Source: Shewanella piezotolerans WP3
Lineage (GTDB): Bacteria > Pseudomonadota > Gammaproteobacteria > Enterobacterales > Shewanellaceae
Direction: 5' to 3'
Assembly: GCF_000014885.1 (NCBI RefSeq)
Contig: NC_011566.1
Span: 3,329,501 to 3,393,500, forward strand
DNA: 64,000 nucleotides
Shown: piece by piece, positions 20,401-26,612 of the stretch
How positions within the stretch are numbered: position 1 is the first letter of the stretch
Layout of the letters: every line of letters starts with the position of its first letter
Program-made: the position numbers and the translations under genes
The notes under the pieces: generated by a model
Told to the model about the DNA's origin: nothing
What the model saw: the letters and a program-made list of their open reading frames with translations, nothing else
The model's database searches: none

Positions 20401-20623
20401 CCGCTAAGGCGGTTTCCAATGGAAAGGTCACCCGTTGCTCAATTTCAAGTGGCGTATATCCTGGTGCATCAGTGTTAATCACCACTTGTACGTTAGTGAT
20501 GTCTGGCACCGCATCAATAGGCAATTTAGTGAAATTCCAAATGCCTAATGCAGCGACGGCTAACACCATAACCATGATGAGTTTGCTGCGCTCTATAGAA
20601 AATTTTAAGATCGATTCCAACAT
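17471..20623 (-). CDS. Heavy-metal efflux RND permease (CzcA/CusA family)
   Basis: The inner-membrane proton-driven pump of a tripartite metal exporter. Its 1050 residues and 12-helix RND layout are typical. The diagnostic fourth-helix stretch reads DFGLLVDGAIIIVEN, which fits the DFG-x3-DGA-x3-VEN pattern that Nies' grouping gives to divalent-cation pumps (Zn/Co/Cd or Ni/Co), not the copper/silver pattern. Other family marks are KLPIDAVPDITNVQV at the N-terminus and GALTRLRAIITTALVASLGF in the last third. It lies nine bases after the adaptor gene and overlaps the HupE-like gene. Confidence 0.94.
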   Translation of the reverse strand: MLESILKFSIERSKLIMVMVLAVAALGIWNFTKLPIDAVPDITNVQVVINTDAPGYTPLEIEQRVTFPLETALAGVPNLVNTRSVSRYGLSQVVAIFSDDTDVYFARQLISERVGAAKADLPLGLEPQLGPISSGLGEIFMFTVDVEEGGRDENGKTITPTDLRTVHDWIIRPQLMQVEGVVEVNPIGGFKREILVAIEPEKLLAHGITQQDVLTAIGEHNQNKGAGFIEKNGAQWLVRIPGQVADLTKFASIPLETGTDQVLTVGDVATIQEGKELRSGAATQNGREVVMSTVFMLIGENSQKVARDVGKKLAEINSTLPQGIVATAVYDRTKLVDKTLNTVKMNLVEGAVLVTVILFLMLGNMRAALLTAAVIPFAMLMTVTGMVQTRVSANLMSLGALDFGLLVDGAIIIVENCMRRLSHAAKDRTLPLTERLNLVFEATREVIRPAMFGVFIITAVYLPIFALEGVEGKMFHPMAITVVIALLSAMLLSVTFVPAAIALLFKGPVVERENIFINTSLSLYRPALIFALKARWLVVITATMLMASAGFMASKMGSEFVPNLDEGDIAMHALRIPGTSLSQSIAMQKALEERIQTLPEVERIFAKVGTADVATDAVPPSVADNFIIIKPRDEWPNSSKTKIELVAEIEALVTPVPGNRYEFLQPIQMRFNELLAGVRSELAIKVFGDDFETLASLGAEIEAAISDVDGVADIQVEQIKGLPILTIQPKDDRLAAYSITKAELQRQVGVAIGGETAGKFYEGDRRFDIVVRLPESQRSDVDNLHQLPIQTANNGFVPLQELAEIELVAGANQVNRENGKRRVVVSANVRGRDLGSFVADIQSSIEARVELPAGYWLEYGGTYQKLQSATERLSIVVPVTLVLIIGLLLLALGSLRDSMIIFSCVPLALTGGVFALMLRGIPFSISAAVGFIALSGIAILNGLVMVSFIRDLRKDNKFSLDGAIIAGALTRLRAIITTALVASLGFVPMALNTGIGAEVQRPLATVVIGGIISSTLLTLFVLPALYRIFHAKAANKAGPTQQLIEEKSKC

Positions 20624-20632
20624 ATTGGACCC

Positions 20633-21868
20633 CTAGTGATCGTGTGACGCACCCGATTTTTCGATATCGGCTTTAATGAGGTAACTATTAAGCGCGACAT
20701 ATTCTGTCCCTAAAGGGATCCCGCTTAACACTTCTACCCAAGGCCCCGCTTTGCGCCCAAGCTCCAGCATCCGCACTTCGTACTGCTCACCAATCTTGGC
20801 GTACACCACGGTAAAGTCTCGAAAGCTCTGCAGGCCATCAGCTTTAACCGCCATCGGCACTTGGTAACTGTCGAGCTCTATTTCTGCTTTGAAAAATTGT
20901 CCAGCATTTAGCCGCCCTTGGCGGTTGTCGACTTCGGCGCGAAACACTTTGGCTTGGTCGCTATTCAATTCAAACAGTGAGTCAGTGATATAAGTCACTA
21001 TCGGCGCGTCTAGCCCAGTAATATTGAGCAATACTTTGGCGCCGACTTGCACTTTTTGTACATCAAGCGGAAAGACACTCAGCTCTGCGACTAACTTGCT
21101 GGTATCGCTGATGGTAAGTAGGGTTTGCGCATTCGCTTGTTGGCCCAAAGTGACATTTTGCTTGGTCACTTGGCCATCTATTGGCGCGTAAAGGGTATAA
21201 GGCTGCAGGCTTTCATTGCTCTCTATGGTCATCAAAAGCTGCCCTTTTTTGACCTTTTGTCCAAGCTTCACATGAAGCTCCTTCACCTCTCCGGCAAAGC
21301 GAGCGCTGACATGGGTCACCGCGTTAGGCGCTAGCGTCATCGTCCCAAAAACAGCTAGCGTTTCATTGAACTGCTGAGGCTCAACATTTTCGGTGATGAT
21401 CTGCATTTTGTCGGCTATCAAGGAGTTAATCAGAGTACGTCCTTCAAAATTGTCGTAGTCCCACTGATAGGTTTTTCCGTTATATTTAGCCGTTACCGTG
21501 ACAGCGAAAGAGTGCGGCTCGTAGATCTCCATGTCACCACGAAGGTAGTCATTTTCGGCATAGAAATTAATATCATCAATACCATCTCCCAGACGAGTGA
21601 GTTTGACGTTGATATCAATATCTTCAGGCGCTATTGGCAAGCCATTGGTTGTTGCAAAAACGCGGAACTCAGGTGGCATACCATCTTCAAAAATAGCCAG
21701 TTCAACGGTTAAATCTTGCTCTTTTAGTAAGCGGCCGTTATTGGGACCTTTCTCTTCAACTTGGGGACTCACCTGCTCTGCACTCTGAGCTATCGCGGTA
21801 TGTGTTGCAAAACTGCCTGCCGCTAAATGCGCCAACAAAATGGCCTTAACTATTGGTTTTAATTTCAT
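20633..21868 (-). CDS. RND periplasmic adaptor (CzcB-like membrane fusion protein)
   Basis: It links the pump to the outer-membrane channel. After a signal peptide (ILLAHLAAGSFATHTAIAQS) comes an extra beta-rich N-terminal domain (about 35-140, starting EEKGPNNGRLLKE) typical of CzcB-type adaptors. Then follow the hairpin/lipoyl halves (VSARFAGEVKELHVKLGQ; LYAPIDGQVTKQNVTLGQ) and the barrel domain. The C-terminus SGASHDH carries histidines that could bind metal. I use the ATG at 21868, with GAGAAG upstream; a TTG 15 bases earlier is in frame. It sits between the channel and pump genes. Confidence 0.9.
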   Translation of the reverse strand: MKLKPIVKAILLAHLAAGSFATHTAIAQSAEQVSPQVEEKGPNNGRLLKEQDLTVELAIFEDGMPPEFRVFATTNGLPIAPEDIDINVKLTRLGDGIDDINFYAENDYLRGDMEIYEPHSFAVTVTAKYNGKTYQWDYDNFEGRTLINSLIADKMQIITENVEPQQFNETLAVFGTMTLAPNAVTHVSARFAGEVKELHVKLGQKVKKGQLLMTIESNESLQPYTLYAPIDGQVTKQNVTLGQQANAQTLLTISDTSKLVAELSVFPLDVQKVQVGAKVLLNITGLDAPIVTYITDSLFELNSDQAKVFRAEVDNRQGRLNAGQFFKAEIELDSYQVPMAVKADGLQSFRDFTVVYAKIGEQYEVRMLELGRKAGPWVEVLSGIPLGTEYVALNSYLIKADIEKSGASHDH

Positions 21869-21879
21869 AATCTTCTCGT

Positions 21880-23157
21880 TCAATTATTAAGAGAAACACC
21901 GGTTAAGCGTTCAAATTCAATGTTATTGATATGGACATCGGTATAGGCTTCAATCAGCTCATACTGGGCACTGATCAGTTCCTGCTTGACGCCGTACCAA
22001 TCGGTAAAGTTGTATCCACCCAGCAAATAAGCACGTTCGGCTTTTACAGCTGCACTTTCTAACAGCGGCACGGTGCGACGATTGAGACTTTCGATGACAT
22101 GACGGCTGTGACTTAACTTGCTGTTAAGCAGCTGCAAGTTAGTACTTACCCCTTTGACCCATGCATCTGACTCTGCCTGTTGCTGATTTTTCTGGGCGTT
22201 AAGCGCGATAATCTGCCCCTTGTTACGATCGTTACCGCCGAGTGGAATTGAAACGCCCGCGATAAAAGAGAAATCATCAACTTGTTCATCACGCTTCATG
22301 CCAGCTGTTACCTGCCACGCAGGATTTTGGGTTTGACGGGCGAGAGCTATTTCAGACTGCTTTATCTTTTGTTGCTCAATAAACAGCTGCAACTTCGGGT
22401 TACTGCGCAAATTTTCAATACGCTCAGCAGACAAAGTTTGCGAATTGGGGATGTTAAGCAGGTTGCCATCGACGATAAAATCGGAGCTACCGTTCCACTG
22501 TGCGGCTAATGCCAGCTTGCTAGCAGCGATCTCATGGGTAAGATCTTCAGTCACTAGCAACTTCTTAGATAGGTCTGCTTCGGCACGTAGCTTATCGATG
22601 GCATTGGATTTGCCAGCTTTTACCCGTTCGCCGATACTTCTAACCGCAGCAGCAGCCTCAACTTGGGCCATTTTGGCGAGCTTTAATTTTTCCTGTTGAG
22701 ACAAGAGCCGAACAAATATTGTCGCGGTATTGGCTGCAAGCTCGATGGCCTGCAGGTCTCGATTAAACGTACTTAGAGTCGATTGAGCGCTAGCGACCTT
22801 CTGTCGAGCATCGACGATATCGCCATCGAGTAGCCAAGATAGACTCAAGGTGGTTTGCATTGCAGAAACCCCTGAACGATTACTGCCACCAAAGGCATCC
22901 TCGATACCAACCCCCATAGTCATAGGGCTAGATACGCCCGCTTGCTCTATCCTACCTTCAGCCGCTTTTGCCTGATAAATATAAGTTTTAAGCTGTGGAT
23001 TTTGCGCAAACGTTAACCCAATGGCATCCTTCAACGTGACCAGCTGTTGCGCCTGGGCGATAGGTGAAATAGCACTAATACTTAGCAAGCTTAGTGTGAT
23101 CCCAATATTAAACCGATTGACGATCGGTTTTAAGTTTATGTTTTTACAGCGATGCAT
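21880..23157 (-). CDS. TolC-family outer-membrane channel (CzcC-like)
   Basis: The outer-membrane duct of the tripartite metal exporter, and first gene of its operon. A signal peptide (ISAISPIAQAQ) precedes two outer-membrane-efflux repeats of long helices (TFAQNPQLKTYIYQAKAAEG; LRSNPKLQLFIEQQKIKQ). The length of 425 residues is normal for CzcC. The ATG at 23157 has AAGG just upstream. A palindrome at 23110-23130 lies inside codons 10-16 and another at 23198-23218 lies 40 bases ahead of the start, so expression is probably under the BlaI-like repressor encoded upstream. Confidence 0.92.
   Translation of the reverse strand: MHRCKNINLKPIVNRFNIGITLSLLSISAISPIAQAQQLVTLKDAIGLTFAQNPQLKTYIYQAKAAEGRIEQAGVSSPMTMGVGIEDAFGGSNRSGVSAMQTTLSLSWLLDGDIVDARQKVASAQSTLSTFNRDLQAIELAANTATIFVRLLSQQEKLKLAKMAQVEAAAAVRSIGERVKAGKSNAIDKLRAEADLSKKLLVTEDLTHEIAASKLALAAQWNGSSDFIVDGNLLNIPNSQTLSAERIENLRSNPKLQLFIEQQKIKQSEIALARQTQNPAWQVTAGMKRDEQVDDFSFIAGVSIPLGGNDRNKGQIIALNAQKNQQQAESDAWVKGVSTNLQLLNSKLSHSRHVIESLNRRTVPLLESAAVKAERAYLLGGYNFTDWYGVKQELISAQYELIEAYTDVHINNIEFERLTGVSLNN
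23110..23130. promoter_or_regulatory. Palindromic operator, site C (inside czcC-like gene)
   Basis: A 21-base palindrome with arms AAACCGATTG and CGATCGGTTT around a central A, one mismatch between arms. It shares layout and most bases with three other sites near this gene and the BlaI-like gene. Its position about 27 bases into the coding sequence suggests a roadblock or an auxiliary site. Confidence 0.6.
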
Positions 23158-23197
23158 TAACCTTATCCTTACGCCCTAAGACGAGAATTTATGTATT

Positions 23198-23218
23198 AAA
23201 CCGAGAGGCTATCGGTTT
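23198..23218. promoter_or_regulatory. Palindromic operator, site D (efflux operon promoter)
   Basis: A 21-base palindrome, arms AAACCGAGAG and CTATCGGTTT around a central G, with one mismatch. It lies between the M56 gene and the channel gene, about 40 bases before the channel start, in the expected promoter position of the efflux operon. Confidence 0.65.
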
Positions 23219-23252
23219 TATGGGTAAACAAAAGCCTGAAGCTTTGCCAAAT

Positions 23253-24215
23253 TTAGTGGGTAAAAAGAGTCTCGATTAAATGATGAATTCCATCAATTGA
23301 ATAAGCCGATACCGCAGTCACTATAATCATTAGTGTGATAGTTAACGGGCTACTTATCGGTTTAAGCGTTAACTCACCGAGCAGTGAATATACCCGCTGC
23401 TCTAGAATTTCAGCACCAAAGCTACTTACCATTTCGTTATCAACCAGGTTATGACTACCGGCATTCAAGCGGGCAACTTTGACCAATGTTGAGGCGATAA
23501 ATGTTGAAGAGTATTTGCTGCCTATCACTGCATTGTCTGCAGCTTGCTCCATGGCTAGCACCATTTGTAGCTTCAATCGCTGCGCTATCGGGATGACAAA
23601 AAAACTTGCTAATAAATTAAACAGCCACTTTTTGAGTGGATCTCTGCTAGCCATATGCGCTCGCTCATGCATTAAGATCACTTGCTGTTCATCTTCGCTA
23701 CTATTTGCAAGCAAGCCCGAGGTGATATAACAACGCTGTTTGATAAAGCCGCTTGCAAAAGCACTTAATTCAGGAGTTTTAAGCTGATAAACGCCATCAC
23801 TGAGCGGCGTTGATAACCCATGTAAAGATTGCATTGATTGCTGATGTTGACGCAAAGCTCGTAGCTTTTTCAGTACAGTAAAACTCAACCCTAGTAGAGC
23901 GAGGATCAAGGTCACAGCGTGCCAACTTGCCAGCTCAAATGTAGTCATATGATGCCAGTGCGCATAGGCACCCGTTTGTTGAACAAAGGGAGAGCTCAGA
24001 TCAGACAGAGAAAAGTACAAAGCGACAACAAACGCGGCGACCCAAGGCAAAGAGACCACCAACCACAAGGCAACCTTTCGAGATTTCAATTCAAAACGGG
24101 CCACTTTAGCATCAAAAATAGCGACTAATATCGACACGATAATATTTGCAGCAACAAAGCTAATAACCGCAATCGCGCTAATGTTTAGCCACAAGGCTAA
24201 AGTGCCTTCAATCAT
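23253..24215 (-). CDS. M56-family membrane metalloprotease (BlaR1/MecR1-type, no sensor domain)
   Basis: A 320-residue integral-membrane protease with about four membrane helices (near 8-33, 49-70, 98-115 and 295-312). The zinc motif HERAH is at residues 183-187, with EQAADNAV downstream as the likely third-ligand region. In BlaR1/MecR1 this domain cleaves or triggers loss of the BlaI repressor. The C-terminal penicillin-binding sensor of BlaR1 is absent, so beta-lactams cannot be the signal by that route. It is coupled to the repressor by TAATG (one-base overlap), and the metal-efflux operon follows directly. Sensing of metal is inferred from context. Confidence 0.88.
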   Translation of the reverse strand: MIEGTLALWLNISAIAVISFVAANIIVSILVAIFDAKVARFELKSRKVALWLVVSLPWVAAFVVALYFSLSDLSSPFVQQTGAYAHWHHMTTFELASWHAVTLILALLGLSFTVLKKLRALRQHQQSMQSLHGLSTPLSDGVYQLKTPELSAFASGFIKQRCYITSGLLANSSEDEQQVILMHERAHMASRDPLKKWLFNLLASFFVIPIAQRLKLQMVLAMEQAADNAVIGSKYSSTFIASTLVKVARLNAGSHNLVDNEMVSSFGAEILEQRVYSLLGELTLKPISSPLTITLMIIVTAVSAYSIDGIHHLIETLFTH

Positions 24216-24601
24216 TATTTACTTTCCTGTTCAAGCTTAAGTCTTTGCTTTTCTATCATCAGCTCTAAGGCATCGAGCTGGCTGACATTGAGATCGTTAG
24301 ATATTGAAGAAAAAGCAGCGACGAGACTGGTTTCGCCTTCTGCGACGAAATCACTGGCCACTGAATTTATCAATTGCCCTATCAACTCATGTCGCTCGAT
24401 TTTCGCTTGATACTGAAAGGCATGCCCTTCTTTATATCGGGACAGCAAACCCTTTTTATAAAGTCGGTCTAAGGTACTTTGAATGGTATTGTAGGAACCG
24501 CCTCGCTGCTTCTCAAAATAGGCGTGCACCTGTTTTGCGTCAGCTGACTTATTTTCCCACAAATAGTGTAAAACAAGCTTTTCTAACTCCCCTAACTGCA
24601 T
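24215..24601 (-). CDS. BlaI/MecI/CopY-family repressor
   Basis: A 128-residue winged-helix repressor. The DNA-binding half shows VLHYLWENKSADAKQVHAYF followed by SYNTIQSTLDRLYKKGLL and the wing region ending FQYQAKIERHEL. The C-terminal half is the helical dimer domain, where the protease-sensitive site lies in BlaI. It is followed immediately by the M56 protease gene. Two palindromes lie 44-101 bases ahead of its start, implying self-control, and similar ones lie at the efflux operon. CopY-type cysteine motifs at the C-terminus are not present, so metal is probably not bound by the repressor itself. Confidence 0.92.
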   Translation of the reverse strand: MQLGELEKLVLHYLWENKSADAKQVHAYFEKQRGGSYNTIQSTLDRLYKKGLLSRYKEGHAFQYQAKIERHELIGQLINSVASDFVAEGETSLVAAFSSISNDLNVSQLDALELMIEKQRLKLEQESK

Positions 24602-24644
24602 ATTTTCATCCCCTAAATTCTATCCGACATAACATTTTAGCTAA

Positions 24645-24665
24645 AAACCTATCGACGATAGGTTT
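24645..24665. promoter_or_regulatory. Palindromic operator, site A (repressor promoter)
   Basis: A perfect 21-base palindrome, arms AAACCTATCG and CGATAGGTTT around a central A, located 44 bases upstream of the BlaI-like start. It is not the TACA-TGTA type known for BlaI/MecI/CopY. Confidence 0.7.
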
Positions 24666-24681
24666 AATATATAGAAAAGTA

Positions 24682-24702
24682 AAACCCATTGTCAATCGGT
24701 TT
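24682..24702. promoter_or_regulatory. Palindromic operator, site B (repressor promoter)
   Basis: A 21-base palindrome, arms AAACCCATTG and CAATCGGTTT around a central T with one mismatch. Its centre is 37 bases from that of site A. Two sites ahead of the repressor gene fit autoregulation. Confidence 0.6.
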
Positions 24703-24735
24703 TATCCATCTCGCTCCTTAATGGAGTCGCTATGA

Positions 24736-25509
24736 TTAACCAAACCAGCCGTATTGTTGTGAAAGCAGTTTAAGACTCATGGCCACTGACATAGTCACGA
24801 CCAGTGGCTTGATGATTTTCGTCCCTTTAGTCACCACCATCTTAGAGCCTAGCGTCGCGCCAATGGCTTGACCAATAAGCATGATAGCGCCTAATAACCA
24901 AAAAACCTTTCCGCCGATAGCAAAGAAGATCAGCGATGCGATATTGGTCGAGAAATTTAAAACCTTGGCATGGGCAGTGGCTTTTGCTAGGCCAAAGCCA
25001 GCTAGAGATACAAAGGCTAAGGCAAAGAAACTGCCTGTTCCTGGCCCAAAAAAGCCATCATACAAGCCCACACCGAATGCGGCGGTAAAACCAAAGAGAG
25101 TCGGTGTCATCACCCTATGTCTATCCTCTTCACTTATCTTTTTCGAGAAAAGAAAGTACCCGCCGATCGCTAAGATCAAAAATGGCAAAAGGGTTTCTAA
25201 GAAGGCGGTATCTACCATCTGCACAGCTATGGTACCCAGTGCTGAACCGAGAAACGCACAGCCAATGGCGAGTTTCATTTCACCAAGTTTCACCATCCCC
25301 TTACGAATGAAATAAAGACTGGCAAAAAAACTTCCCCCACAGGCCTGTAACTTATTCGTGGCAAGCGCTGCCGTAGGCGGTAAACCAGCCCACATCAAAG
25401 CAGGTATCGTGAGCAATCCACCACCACCTGCGATCGCGTCGATAAAGCCAGCTAATACAGCGACTGCAAACAGAAGTGCGATAAGTTCATAGGTGATTTC
25501 AAATGCCAT
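24736..25509 (-). CDS. TSUP-family (TauE/SafE) transporter
   Basis: A 257-residue membrane protein with about seven or eight helices and two family repeats. The first carries GFIDAIAGGGGLLTIPALMWAG and ALATNKLQACGGS; the second carries GLYDGFFGPGTGSFFALAF and AHAKVLNFSTN. TSUP proteins export or import sulphur-containing organic anions such as sulphite or sulphoacetate; the substrate here is not evident. It is divergent from the LysR gene at 25636, sharing a 126-base promoter region. A paralogue with the same repeat motifs lies at 45174-45947. Confidence 0.88.
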   Translation of the reverse strand: MAFEITYELIALLFAVAVLAGFIDAIAGGGGLLTIPALMWAGLPPTAALATNKLQACGGSFFASLYFIRKGMVKLGEMKLAIGCAFLGSALGTIAVQMVDTAFLETLLPFLILAIGGYFLFSKKISEEDRHRVMTPTLFGFTAAFGVGLYDGFFGPGTGSFFALAFVSLAGFGLAKATAHAKVLNFSTNIASLIFFAIGGKVFWLLGAIMLIGQAIGATLGSKMVVTKGTKIIKPLVVTMSVAMSLKLLSQQYGWFG

Positions 25510-25635
25510 AGATGTTTCTCAAATTGATGAGTGCTTAAAGTGAGGGTATTAAACGCTATTTGCACAACTTGCACAAAGGAGTTATCGTACTATTAATGTG
25601 AGATAAACTCACACTAGTTTTTAAGGCCTTAATAA

Positions 25636-26526
25636 ATGTACTCCCATCTTCCACCACTTAATTCGCTGCGTGCATTCGAATCTGCAGCCAGACTTATGAG
25701 CTTTACTCTTGCGAGTAAGGAATTATTTGTCACCCATGGTGCTGTTAGTAAGCAAGTAAAAATATTGGAGGAGTATGTCGGCACACCACTATTTATTCGC
25801 CAACATCGTAGCCTAAAACTCACTGGTGAGGGAGAGCTGTATTTCGCCAGTGTTCAATCTGCATTGCAAACGATAAACAGTGCGACCGCTGATTTAATCG
25901 TTAAGCCGTTACAGACTCAATCATTGGCAATTAACGTATTGCCTAGCTTAACGATTAGCTGGCTTATTCCCAGAATGGAGGAATTTAAGTCACGCTTTCC
26001 ACACCTATATGTTGATCTCTCAATTGGTGACTTCGAGGTTGACTTCACCAATGCCAAATACGATATCGCTATTCGAAGTGCGACATCTACGCCTAAAGGC
26101 GCAAATGTGATGAAACTAATGGATGAGGATCTATGCCTCGTATGCTCACCAGAAATAAGCACAAGGCTTACCTCTCTAGAGTCAATCAACCAAATGACGC
26201 TACTGAAACATACGACTCGCCCAGACCTTTGGCAAGTCTGGGCTGATGATGTGGGCATAAAATTGACGACCGAAAATAAGTTTGGTGTAGAGCACTTCTA
26301 TATGTTGAGCCAAGCCGCTGCGAGTGGGATGGGAGTCGCTCTTATTCCACGATTTTTTATTGAAAATGAACTAAAAAGCGGCAAGCTGGTTATTCCCTTT
26401 GAAGCAAAATATACCAGCCCTTACAGCTATTACCTTTTAACGCCAAATTCGAGAAATCGTTCGTTAAAAGTGCAATCTTTTATAGATTGGTTATTAGAGT
26501 TATTTAGCCCCTATCGGAAAAAGTAG
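25636..26526 (+). CDS. LysR-family transcriptional regulator (GcvA-like)
   Basis: A 296-residue activator/repressor. The N-terminal winged helix starts PPLNSLRAFESAARLMSF and includes ELFVTHGAVSKQVKILEEYV and TPLFIRQHR, the GcvA subgroup pattern. The effector domain follows from about residue 90. Being divergent from the TSUP transporter, it most likely controls that gene and itself; this is context only. The stop codon overlaps a terminator-like hairpin. Confidence 0.9.
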   Translation: MYSHLPPLNSLRAFESAARLMSFTLASKELFVTHGAVSKQVKILEEYVGTPLFIRQHRSLKLTGEGELYFASVQSALQTINSATADLIVKPLQTQSLAINVLPSLTISWLIPRMEEFKSRFPHLYVDLSIGDFEVDFTNAKYDIAIRSATSTPKGANVMKLMDEDLCLVCSPEISTRLTSLESINQMTLLKHTTRPDLWQVWADDVGIKLTTENKFGVEHFYMLSQAAASGMGVALIPRFFIENELKSGKLVIPFEAKYTSPYSYYLLTPNSRNRSLKVQSFIDWLLELFSPYRKK

Positions 26527-26552
26527 GCCTTTATAACCAGTAAAAGACCTAC
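26523..26552 (+). terminator. Terminator-like hairpin after the LysR gene
   Basis: Arms GTAGGCCTTT and AAAGACCTAC pair with one mismatch across a 10-base loop. It begins within the stop codon of the LysR gene; no strong T-run follows. Confidence 0.5.
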
Positions 26553-26612
26553 AATTTGATAATTGATAAACCACGATATTTGGATTTAGTAAACATACTA
26601 GACGGGTAGAGG

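Noticed and set aside
23253..24601. Beta-lactam resistance regulator pair (BlaR1-BlaI)
   Set aside because: The penicillin-binding sensor domain is absent and no beta-lactamase lies nearby.
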